Positions 55,777 to 64,000 of a stretch of 64,000 nt of DNA are shown here, in pieces. The notes below the pieces were generated by a model. That model did not search any database, was not told where the DNA came from, and was given only the letters and a program-made list of their open reading frames with translations. Position numbers and translations under genes: made by a program. Position 1 is the stretch's first letter. Each line of letters opens with the position of its first letter. Source of the DNA: Vibrio cincinnatiensis (GTDB taxonomy: Bacteria; Pseudomonadota; Gammaproteobacteria; Enterobacterales; Vibrionaceae); NCBI RefSeq assembly GCF_022113815.1, contig NZ_SGOM01000001.1:578684-642683 (forward strand). The letters run 5' to 3'.

Positions 55777-56952
55777 ATGTTGGGGACCGCAACTCTCAAT
55801 AGTGCAACTCGTGTTCTTTTACTTGGCTCAGGTGAGCTAGGAAAAGAAGTAGCCATTGAATGTCAACGCCTAGGTTTAGAAGTGATTGCTTGTGATCGCT
55901 ATGCCAATGCCCCTGCGATGCAGGTAGCTCACCGTAGCCATGTATTCGATATGCTCAACCCCCAAGCATTGCAACAAATTGTTGAGTTAGAAAAGCCGCA
56001 TTATATTGTCCCGGAAGTAGAAGCGATCGCTACAGCGAAGCTGCTGGAACTCGAAGCTCAAGGCGTAACGGTTGTCCCGACGGCTAATGCAACAAGCTTA
56101 ACCATGAATCGTGAAGGGATTCGCCGTCTGGCTGCTGAACAACTCTCTCTGCCAACCTCACCTTATCAATTTGTAGACAGTTACGCAGAATTTGTCTCTG
56201 CGGTAGAACAAGTTGGCCTTCCTTGCGTGTGTAAGCCAGTGATGAGTTCATCAGGTAAGGGGCAAAGTATCCTTAAAAAGACTGAAGATATTGAGCCTGC
56301 ATGGCAATATGCACAAGAAGGTGGACGCAGTGGTGCTGGTCGCGTCATTGTGGAAGGGTTTGTTGATTTTGATTATGAAATTACACTCCTGACTGTTCGA
56401 GCGGTTGATGGGGTACATTTCTGCGCGCCTATCGGGCACCGTCAAGAAGAAGGTGATTACCGCGAATCTTGGCAACCTCAAGTCATGTCAGAAAATGCCT
56501 TAAAAGCAGCAGAATACGTCGCAGAAGAGATTGTGAATGCACTCGGTGGTTACGGTATTTTTGGTGTGGAACTATTTATCAAAGGCGATCAAGTTATCTT
56601 TAATGAAGTTTCCCCTCGCCCACATGATACCGGAATGGTTACCCTTATCTCACAAGATATTTCCGAATTTGCACTGCATGTACGTGCCTTTCTAGGCTTC
56701 CCTATCGGGAAAATCACTCAATATGGGCCATCGGCATCTGCCGCACTGTTAGGTCAAGGAACCTCCCGTGATGTGAAATTTTCTGGACTCGATGACGCAT
56801 TAAGTATTCCAACCGCTCAGCTTCGCTTATTTGCAAAACCGGATATTGATGGTCGCCGCCGCTTAGGTGTTGCTCTGACTCGCGGTAAAGATACAACGCA
56901 AGCGACTGAACGCGCCATAGAAAGCGTAAAATCGGTTAAGATCCATTACTAA
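55777..56952 (+). CDS. purT: Formate-dependent phosphoribosylglycinamide formyltransferase PurT
   Basis: A 391-residue ATP-grasp enzyme that uses formate and ATP to make formyl-GAR in purine synthesis, an alternative to folate-dependent PurN. The N-terminal loop [15 protein letters not shown], the ATP-grasp stretches [12 protein letters not shown] and [13 protein letters not shown], and the catalytic [16 protein letters not shown] are present. Length equals E. coli PurT (392). AAGGATTCTTT precedes the ATG. Monocistronic, behind a PurR box. Confidence 0.96.
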   Translation: MLGTATLNSATRVLLLGSGELGKEVAIECQRLGLEVIACDRYANAPAMQVAHRSHVFDMLNPQALQQIVELEKPHYIVPEVEAIATAKLLELEAQGVTVVPTANATSLTMNREGIRRLAAEQLSLPTSPYQFVDSYAEFVSAVEQVGLPCVCKPVMSSSGKGQSILKKTEDIEPAWQYAQEGGRSGAGRVIVEGFVDFDYEITLLTVRAVDGVHFCAPIGHRQEEGDYRESWQPQVMSENALKAAEYVAEEIVNALGGYGIFGVELFIKGDQVIFNEVSPRPHDTGMVTLISQDISEFALHVRAFLGFPIGKITQYGPSASAALLGQGTSRDVKFSGLDDALSIPTAQLRLFAKPDIDGRRRLGVALTRGKDTTQATERAIESVKSVKIHY

Positions 56953-57003
56953 CCCTCTTTTCTATACCCAAGCCTTTGTATTGGCTTGGGTATTTCATGA
57001 ACG

Positions 57004-57660
57004 TTAGTGCTCATTTCGCTCAATCAACCAAACTTCTTCTGCAAAACGACTTAGCCCTTTTTGCGCGCGTTTCGGATGCGGTACCCCCACTTCATCCCGA
57101 TGCAATTTTTTAATAGAAAGCCCGGAAAATAATCGATGAACTGCGGCTTCAGAAACACTAAATGGAGGCCCATTCAGCTCGCCTTGCTCATAGTCAAGTG
57201 TCACTAATAAAATTCGCCCACCAGGGTTTAGTAAAGAAAGTAGCCGTTTAACATACTCATTCCACCTAGTTTCCGGCAACGCAACCAGTGCAGCACGATC
57301 ATAAATAATATCCACAGGTTGAAGAGGTGCAGTAAAAATGTCCCCCGTATACAAGCAGAGTTCATCAAACTGATAAGAGGTATGGTAAGCCGATAAGTCC
57401 GTCACCAGTGGTGTATAAAAATGTTCGGCAAAGAAAGCGCGAACCGCTATTGAGCTTAGCTCAACCCCTTGAACATCATCATGCTGCTCGGCAAGCCAAA
57501 CTAAATCTTCACTTTTACCGCATAAAGGCAGCAAGACTTTATCTTGGCGCTGAGGGTTTGTTGCTGACCAATACTCCATCAATAATGGATTTACTTCCAT
57601 TAAGTGAAACCCAATTTGATTCATTGCCCATTTATTATGCCAAAATTCAAGATCGCTCAT
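57004..57660 (-). CDS. tpm: Thiopurine S-methyltransferase
   Basis: A 218-residue SAM-dependent methyltransferase of the TPMT family. The N-terminal substrate segment ([15 protein letters not shown]), the SAM loop [18 protein letters not shown], and [11 protein letters not shown] are clear. Bacterial TPMT methylates thiopurines and can methylate selenium or tellurium compounds. ATG 57660 is used; a GTG at 57663 is one codon earlier. It lies convergent with purT and divergent from relV, as I recall it in V. cholerae. Confidence 0.92.
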   Translation of the reverse strand: MSDLEFWHNKWAMNQIGFHLMEVNPLLMEYWSATNPQRQDKVLLPLCGKSEDLVWLAEQHDDVQGVELSSIAVRAFFAEHFYTPLVTDLSAYHTSYQFDELCLYTGDIFTAPLQPVDIIYDRAALVALPETRWNEYVKRLLSLLNPGGRILLVTLDYEQGELNGPPFSVSEAAVHRLFSGLSIKKLHRDEVGVPHPKRAQKGLSRFAEEVWLIERNEH

Positions 57661-57936
57661 CACAACACTTTAACTCAAAAAAGGCCTAGCATACCCAATT
57701 GTGACAAATTACGATAGCAATGCGCTGCCTCATCTTTTGTTACATTTATCAAGGGAACGGATTTCATTTTTACGCTTCTAATTATTGTGACCAATAACTC
57801 ACTCTACAGAAATGAAAGAGAGACAACGTTGAGTTTTCTTTCATAGACCCAATACTCTAAGTAACGACTTTTTTGTTGGATTAGGATGCTTCTAGGTTCT
57901 ACTTTTGACCTAAACCACATAAGTTAAGGAGAGTGA

Positions 57937-58716
57937 ATGAGTCTATTGCTGAGAACCACGGCACTTATGCTGCTCACGCTAAGCCGAGCACCAGCCTTTG
58001 CCGCAGCCATTCCGGTCATCAATTCATCCTCACAAGAGCCACAAGGAGAGTACCAAAATCAGATTAATGCCCAGCGGTTTAAACACAGCTTAAGTGGCCT
58101 GTATGGTATTAAAACGACTTACCATACTATGATCCAACCTTACAATGATTTTGATGTGCTCTATAGTAAAGCACACCAAGCTCAACATGAACTCGAAACA
58201 TTGTGTAAAAGTACCGCAATGTTAACCTCAACTCAGGCGCACTTTTCCGGAGTAAAATCGCAACAGAGAGCCCGCGAAAAAGTCACACTGGAATTGGCTG
58301 GACAAGCAGAACGCATCACAGACCTTGCCCGAGCAACCATGATTGCAGATGACGTTCCAAGCTTAGTTGAAGCGTATGAAGCACTAGGCCGCGAAGCGAC
58401 CATTGTGAAAGTAAAAAACCGCTTTAAATCGCCCGCTCCGTCTGGTTATCGAGATCTCAACGTGTTGGTCGAATTACCTAAAACTAAAATTATTGCCGAA
58501 GTGCAATTTCATTTAAAAGCCATCGCTGATGTGAAAAGTGGCCCCGAACATGCTTTATATGAGCAGATCCAACAAATTGAACGTCAAGCAAACCAAGAGC
58601 AACGACCTCTCAGCCTTTGGGAAAGTGCACAAATCAAACGATTCCGCACAGAATCATTCAACCTATATCAACAAGCTTGGTTGCCATACATCACAACCAA
58701 TATCCAAGCAGCATAA
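57937..58716 (+). CDS. relV: Small alarmone synthetase RelV
   Basis: A 259-residue single-domain (p)ppGpp synthetase of the RelA/SpoT family, the Vibrio-specific enzyme that acts beside RelA and SpoT. Residues K107 and E188, reported critical in V. cholerae RelV, are both at exactly these positions here (GVKSQQ and IIAEVQFHLK), and the aspartate motif ITDLARATMIADD starts near 127. The synthetase fold fills residues ~95-250; there is no hydrolase or regulatory domain. Oddly, the first 24 residues look like a Sec signal peptide (SLLLRTTALMLLTL, then APAFAAA). AAGGAG lies 5 bases before the ATG. Confidence 0.93.
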   Translation: MSLLLRTTALMLLTLSRAPAFAAAIPVINSSSQEPQGEYQNQINAQRFKHSLSGLYGIKTTYHTMIQPYNDFDVLYSKAHQAQHELETLCKSTAMLTSTQAHFSGVKSQQRAREKVTLELAGQAERITDLARATMIADDVPSLVEAYEALGREATIVKVKNRFKSPAPSGYRDLNVLVELPKTKIIAEVQFHLKAIADVKSGPEHALYEQIQQIERQANQEQRPLSLWESAQIKRFRTESFNLYQQAWLPYITTNIQAA

Positions 58717-58743
58717 CTCATGCTTTCTTCTATTATCATTACT

Positions 58744-58778
58744 ATTACTCTCTACCGCTTTTGCCGGTAGAGAGTAAT
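58744..58778 (+). terminator. Perfect hairpin after relV
   Basis: ATTACTCTCTACCG (58744-58757) pairs perfectly with CGGTAGAGAGTAAT (58765-58778) around a 7-base loop, 28 bases after the relV stop. It is very stable but has no U tract. It is probably the relV 3' end. Confidence 0.6.
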
Positions 58779-58786
58779 AACAAAAA

Positions 58787-58806
58787 GGCCACGTTAATTC
58801 GTGGCC
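58787..58806 (-). terminator. Rho-independent terminator of ihfA
   Basis: GGCCACG (58787-58793) pairs with CGTGGCC (58800-58806). On the minus strand it is followed by TTTTTGTTATT, 12 bases after the ihfA stop. Confidence 0.85.
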
Positions 58807-58818
58807 TTATGCTCGGTC

Positions 58819-59115
58819 TTATTTTTCGACTTGAATGTTCTCGACTCGGGCTTTTAGTTTCTGCCCTGGGCGGAACGTTACGACACGTCGAGCAGTGATT
58901 GGAATATCCTCTCCCGTTTTTGGATTTCGACCAGGTCGTTCATTCTTTTCACGTAGATCAAAATTACCGAAACCGGACAGTTTAACCTGTTCGCCGCTTT
59001 CCAGTGCTTTACGAATTTCTTCAAAAAACACTTCAACCGTATCCTTGGCATCCCGTTTACTAAATCCTAGATTTTCGAACAGGTTTTCAGCCAAATCGGC
59101 TTTTGTGAGCGCCAT
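58819..59115 (-). CDS. ihfA: Integration host factor subunit alpha
   Basis: A 98-residue DNA-bending protein of the HU/IHF family that pairs with IhfB. The N-terminal [20 protein letters not shown], the [20 protein letters not shown] arm and [15 protein letters not shown] are typical of IhfA. It controls transcription, recombination and replication. GAGGGAAGTTTT precedes the ATG. It lies downstream of pheST as in E. coli, but here 462 bases and a terminator separate it from pheT, so it should have its own promoter. Confidence 0.96.
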   Translation of the reverse strand: MALTKADLAENLFENLGFSKRDAKDTVEVFFEEIRKALESGEQVKLSGFGNFDLREKNERPGRNPKTGEDIPITARRVVTFRPGQKLKARVENIQVEK

Positions 59116-59577
59116 AAAACTTCCCTCAAAGCTAGGTTTAACCTTGCTGCTTCAAGCAGCACCAAAGCAATTTTTGCTTAGCCAATCAAAGACATATCGG
59201 CTTTAAACAAAAGTGTATGTCAAGCTTATGATTTTCGCCAACTTTTTTATTTAACTAAATAATTAAAGCATATTCAACAAGTTGGATTTTTACTCTTAAA
59301 TTCTCACAAAATAAAAAATAAAAACATAAAACAAAAGAAACAGTAGAATTTTAAAATAACAAAACAATATTTTTGCTATTTTATTCTGAATGTAAAAATT
59401 CAGCTCCATTTTATCTCTATTATAAAAAATACATGAATAAGCAGAAAAATCATAAACTTGCTGAAAATGATTGTATACCTAAAGCTAAATGAAGTCACTG
59501 AAAGCGCAACACTGGCTAAAAAAAAAGAGCAAAGCCACAGCCTTGCTCTTTTTGAATGAATAACCGTTAGTGAACGA
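59116..59577. other. AT-rich regulatory region between pheT and ihfA
   Basis: The stretch 59216-59500 is strongly AT-rich with no supported ORF, and the pheST terminator sits at 59522-59553. It must contain the ihfA promoter. The long A/T tracts suit IHF or H-NS binding, in line with known ihfA autoregulation, but no site was resolved by eye. Confidence 0.45.
59522..59553 (-). terminator. Terminator of pheST
   Basis: AAAAAGAGCAA (59522-59532) pairs with TTGCTCTTTTT (59543-59553) around a 10-base loop. On the minus strand the stem continues into more T residues (complement of 59518-59521). It lies 24 bases after the pheT stop. Confidence 0.85.
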
Positions 59578-61965
59578 TTAATCTCGTAGCGTAGCAGAGA
59601 ATTGTTCTGAAACCACCTTGACGATATTGTCTACTGCTGCAGCAATATCGGCCTCTTCCAAAGTGCGTTCTGAAGATTGAAGTGTCAAAGCAATAGCTAA
59701 GCTCTTCTTCCCTTCTGCAACCCCTTTGCCAACATAAACGTCAAAAAGTTTTGCTTCTTTCAGTAATTCTCCACCCGCCACTCGGCATGCATCAACAATA
59801 TCACCAGAAGCAATCGTTTGATCAACAACCACAGCAATATCACGACGATTTGATGGGAATTTAGAAAGAGCCACGGCTTCTGGAATGACTTTACTGTTGA
59901 TCGCTGACCATTCGATTTCAAACACGATGGTGCGGCCATTCAGACCAAATTTACGCTCAAGCTCTGGGTGAACCGTCCCGATCACACCGATCGTTTTGCC
60001 ATCCAGAACAATCGCAGCAGATTGGCCTGGGTGCAGCGCTGGGTGTTTTGCCGCAGCGAAGCTGTATGCTTTGCCGTTTGCAGTCAGTTCCAGAATCGCT
60101 TCCACGTCGCCTTTCAGGTCAAAGAAATCAACGGTTGCTGTCTCGATATTCCAATGTTCTTCACTACGAGCTCCAGAGATAACGCCCGCCAACATCGGCT
60201 CTTGACGCATGCCGTTTTCAGCTGCTTGATCCGGAATGAAACGCAGACCTTGTTCGAACAGGCGAACGCGTGGTTGCTGACGTTTTTGGTTATGAACCAC
60301 AGTGTTCAACAGACCTTGAATCAAGCTTAAACGCATGGCAGACATGTCTGCTGAGATTGGGTTTGGCAGAATCAAAGGCTCAACATCTGGCACGATCAGT
60401 TTTTGCTGCTCTGGCTCAACGAAGCTGTATGTAATGGCTTCGTGGTAACCACGATCCACCAGCAGATCACGAACGCGTTTCAGAGGCAGGTTTGCTTCTT
60501 TGTGCAGGTTCATGTTCAGCGCAGCCGCTGGAGCTTGGTTGGGAATATTGTCGTAACCGTAGATACGGCCCACTTCTTCCACCAGATCCTGCTCGATGGC
60601 GATGTCAAAACGCCAAGTTGGCGCTGTCGCTGCCCAGCCTTCCGTAGTAATTTCAACGGTCATACCCAAACGTTGCAGGATTTCAACCACGTCCGCATCC
60701 GCGATGTGGTGACCCAGCAGGTTGTCTAGTTTCGTTCGACGCAGAGCCACGGTGTTCGGTTTTGGCAGATCGGCATCAGATTCAGCCGCAACCACTGGCG
60801 CAACTTCGCCACCACAGATATCGATCAGAAGCTGAGTTGCACGTTCCATCGCAGCAAATTGCAGTGCGTAGTCCACACCACGTTCAAAACGCATTGAAGA
60901 ATCGGTGTGCAGACCGTAGCTGCGTGCGCGGCCACGGATATGATCCGGAGCGAAGAAGGCACATTCTAGCAGCACGTCTTTGGTTTCAGTGCTCACACCT
61001 GAGTGCTCGCCACCAAAGATACCCGCAATTGCCAGCGCTTTGTTGTGGTCAGCAATGATCAGTGTGTCGGCATTAAGTTCCGCTTCGTTGCCGTCCAGCA
61101 GTGTAAGTTTCTCGCCTTGCTCAGCCAGACGCACCACGATGCCGCCTTCGATCTTCGCCAGATCAAATGCGTGCATTGGCTGGCCTTGCTCAAGCATCAC
61201 GTAGTTAGTGATGTCGACGATTGGGTCGATGGAACGAATGCCACAACGACGCAATTTTTCTTGCATCCACAATGGCGTTTGCGCTTGAACGTTCACGTTC
61301 TTCACAATGCGACCAAGGTAGCGAGGACACGCCGCTGGCGCTTTCACTTCAATCGAAATGTTCGCATCAATCGTGGGTGCAACGGGTGATACGGCAGGCT
61401 CAGCCACATCCGTTCGGTTCAATACGCCCACTTCACGTGCCATGCCACGCAGGCTGAAACAGTCGGCGCGGTTTGAGGTCAGGTCAACATCGATGGTGAC
61501 GTCATCCAGCGCCAGGAATTCACGGAAATCCGTACCGATAACGGCATCTTCCGCTAGTTCCATGATGCCGTTGGATTCAACATCAATGCCCAGTTCAGAG
61601 AAAGAACACAGCATACCATGAGAAGGCTGGCCGCGTAGTTTCGCTTTTTTAATTTTGAAATCACCTGGCAGTACAGCGCCAACCGTCGCAACCGCGACTT
61701 TGAGGCCCTGACGGCAGTTTGGCGCGCCACATACGATGTCGAGCAGTTCTTCTTCGCCCACATCCACTTTTGTCACACGCAGTTTGTCGGCATCTGGGTG
61801 CTGACCACATTCCACAACGTGGCCCACTTTAACGCCAGTAAAAGTACCCGCAACAGGAAGGACGTCGTCAACTTCCAAGCCGGCCATCGTAATTTGATGA
61901 GTAAGCTCGCCAGTGGTAACCGCTGGGTTAACCCACTCACGAAGCCAAGATTCGCTGAATTTCAT
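59578..61965 (-). CDS. pheT: Phenylalanine-tRNA ligase beta subunit
   Basis: A 795-residue subunit of the alpha2-beta2 synthetase. In order: an EMAP-like tRNA-binding domain (residues ~40-150, [25 protein letters not shown]), B3/B4 editing domain (~210-380), B5 (~400-475), the catalytic-like core (~480-680) and the C-terminal anticodon-recognition FDX-ACB domain (~700-795, [16 protein letters not shown]). Length equals E. coli PheT. AGAGG lies 10 bases before the ATG, 18 bases after pheS. Confidence 0.97.
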   Translation of the reverse strand: MKFSESWLREWVNPAVTTGELTHQITMAGLEVDDVLPVAGTFTGVKVGHVVECGQHPDADKLRVTKVDVGEEELLDIVCGAPNCRQGLKVAVATVGAVLPGDFKIKKAKLRGQPSHGMLCSFSELGIDVESNGIMELAEDAVIGTDFREFLALDDVTIDVDLTSNRADCFSLRGMAREVGVLNRTDVAEPAVSPVAPTIDANISIEVKAPAACPRYLGRIVKNVNVQAQTPLWMQEKLRRCGIRSIDPIVDITNYVMLEQGQPMHAFDLAKIEGGIVVRLAEQGEKLTLLDGNEAELNADTLIIADHNKALAIAGIFGGEHSGVSTETKDVLLECAFFAPDHIRGRARSYGLHTDSSMRFERGVDYALQFAAMERATQLLIDICGGEVAPVVAAESDADLPKPNTVALRRTKLDNLLGHHIADADVVEILQRLGMTVEITTEGWAATAPTWRFDIAIEQDLVEEVGRIYGYDNIPNQAPAAALNMNLHKEANLPLKRVRDLLVDRGYHEAITYSFVEPEQQKLIVPDVEPLILPNPISADMSAMRLSLIQGLLNTVVHNQKRQQPRVRLFEQGLRFIPDQAAENGMRQEPMLAGVISGARSEEHWNIETATVDFFDLKGDVEAILELTANGKAYSFAAAKHPALHPGQSAAIVLDGKTIGVIGTVHPELERKFGLNGRTIVFEIEWSAINSKVIPEAVALSKFPSNRRDIAVVVDQTIASGDIVDACRVAGGELLKEAKLFDVYVGKGVAEGKKSLAIALTLQSSERTLEEADIAAAVDNIVKVVSEQFSATLRD

Positions 61966-61983
61966 TGTGATTAAACCTCTGGA

Positions 61984-63343
<1,360 letters not shown>

Positions 63344-63826
63344 ATGAAAATAGAGATTTTCCCTATCAGCAGCGAATTTGATCAATCACTGGCCAATATT
63401 ATTAAAACCGTTGGCGCAGAATTTGGGGCTATTGGTGAGGGATTCGGCCCTTCCGACGCAGAAGTCAATCGTATGAGCCAACACTACCGACAAGAAAATA
63501 AAAGTGGTTACTGGATAGCGACATTGAATGGACAACTAATGGGTGGCGGAGGTATTGCTCCTTTCAACGGTAGCCATTCGCTGTGTGAGTTGAAAAAGCT
63601 TTTCTTACTACCAGAAAGTCGTGGGTACGGCATTGGTAAAGCGATCGCAGAGCAATGCCTTTCTTTTGCACAGCATCAAGGTTTCACACAATGCTACTTA
63701 GACACACTATCAACAATGGAGAGTGCAATTCATCTTTATCAAACCCTTGGTTTTACCCTTCTTTCTGAGCCCATGCCAGGTACTGAGCATAATGGCTGTG
63801 ATGTATGGATGATGAAAACATTCTAA
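63344..63826 (+). CDS. GNAT-family N-acetyltransferase
   Basis: A 160-residue acetyltransferase with the acetyl-CoA-binding motif A LKKLFLLPESRGYGIGKAIA (R/Q-x-x-G-x-G/A at RGYGIG, near residue 94) and the motif B CYLDTLSTMESAIHLYQTLG. It transfers an acetyl group from CoA to an amine on an unknown small molecule or peptide. GAGG lies 6 bases before the ATG. It stands alone before a terminator and tRNA-Gly. Confidence 0.9.
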   Translation: MKIEIFPISSEFDQSLANIIKTVGAEFGAIGEGFGPSDAEVNRMSQHYRQENKSGYWIATLNGQLMGGGGIAPFNGSHSLCELKKLFLLPESRGYGIGKAIAEQCLSFAQHQGFTQCYLDTLSTMESAIHLYQTLGFTLLSEPMPGTEHNGCDVWMMKTF

Positions 63827-63841
63827 TTTAACCGTGCTGGT

Positions 63842-63855
63842 GTGAAAATTTTCAC
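63842..63855. repeat. 14-base perfect palindrome after the GNAT gene
   Basis: GTGAAAATTTTCAC at 63842-63855 is self-complementary. It is shorter than ArgR or TyrR boxes and lies 16 bases after the GNAT stop. Function unknown. Confidence 0.35.
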
Positions 63856-63890
63856 CCAAACCTATAGCCTAATAATGCAATCAAAAACAA

Positions 63891-63918
63891 AAAAGCCTCG
63901 ACATTCGTCGAGGCTTTT
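63891..63918. terminator. Bidirectional terminator between the GNAT gene and tRNA-Gly
   Basis: AAAAGCCTCGAC (63891-63902) pairs with GTCGAGGCTTTT (63907-63918) around an ATTC loop. U tracts lie on both sides, so it can end the GNAT transcript and the minus-strand tRNA-Gly transcript. Confidence 0.85.
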
Positions 63919-63923
63919 AATTT

Positions 63924-63999
63924 TGGAGCGACACACGAGGTTCGAACTCGTGACCTCAACCTTGGCAAGGTTGCGCTCTACCAACTGAGCTAGTGTCGC
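63924..63999 (-). tRNA. tRNA-Gly(GCC)
   Basis: A 76-base cloverleaf on the minus strand: acceptor GCGACAC, D-arm AGCTCAGTTGGTAGAGC, anticodon loop TTGCCAA (anticodon GCC), T-arm GAGTTCGAACCTC and an encoded CCA. It ends one base inside the window edge and is probably part of a larger tRNA cluster beyond it. Confidence 0.95.
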
Positions 64000-64000
64000 A

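Noticed and set aside
59968..61621. Several long plus-strand frames opposite pheT
   Set aside because: They are mirror frames caused by pheT codon bias; none resembles a known protein.

Overview
The window reads as a chromosomal segment of a gammaproteobacterium of the family Vibrionaceae, most likely a Vibrio related to V. cholerae. This rests on gene content (RelV small alarmone synthetase, CheV, PilF, AapJQMP, RlmI/YccA/TusE/AcyP), on protein sequences that resemble remembered V. cholerae and E. coli homologues, and on gene order in the right half (btuCD, astE, cob genes, cystine symporter, sbcB, lrgAB, cdd, purT, tpm, relV, ihfA, pheTS), which matches my memory of V. cholerae chromosome 1. 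Species cannot be fixed from sequence reading alone. I see no insertion sequence, prophage, integron or CRISPR array; this is mostly core genome with a few lineage-specific genes.

Left part (1-18.7 kb): a very long Hsp70-family protein follows the tail of an upstream gene. Then come small uncharacterised genes, queE-queC (queuosine precursor), a YidA-type HAD phosphatase, a CysG-like siroheme protein with a truncated methyltransferase tail, and the aapJQMP amino-acid importer with a strong hairpin after aapJ. Next are a Bax-inhibitor/YccA gene behind a heat-shock-type promoter, tusE, acyP, rlmI, two tandem tRNA-Val(GAC) genes, a GGDEF diguanylate cyclase, a DUF2726/zinc-ribbon protein and cheV.

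Middle part (18.7-34 kb): a small orphan gene has its own apparent promoter, strong ribosome binding site and hairpin. It precedes a TolC / HlyD / two-permease export operon that has no ATPase gene beside it. Then follow a P-loop kinase, metA with three MetJ boxes, pilF, a YgjP-like metallopeptidase, a glutaredoxin-like protein, and a LysR regulator divergent from an MFS transporter gene that is cut by an in-frame TAG. DUF1415, DUF2750, an all-alpha pyrophosphohydrolase and a Tat-exported PhoX phosphatase complete the section.

Right part (34-64 kb): an RND efflux pair without an outer-membrane partner, vitamin B12 uptake (btuCD) near the cobamide nucleotide-loop genes (cobT-cobS-cobU-cobC) with astE between them, a NAD(P)-binding protein, a TcyP-type cystine symporter, sbcB, lrgAB, cdd, a membrane GGDEF/EAL protein, a ferric-reductase-like flavocytochrome, purT behind a PurR box, tpm, relV, ihfA, pheT, pheS, a GNAT acetyltransferase and a terminal tRNA-Gly(GCC).

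Several gene sets fit together: queE/queC, tRNA-Val and tRNA-Gly, rlmI and tusE belong to tRNA and rRNA maturation; btuCD with cobTSUC to B12 salvage; sbcB to DNA metabolism; the GGDEF and GGDEF/EAL proteins and RelV to second-messenger signalling.
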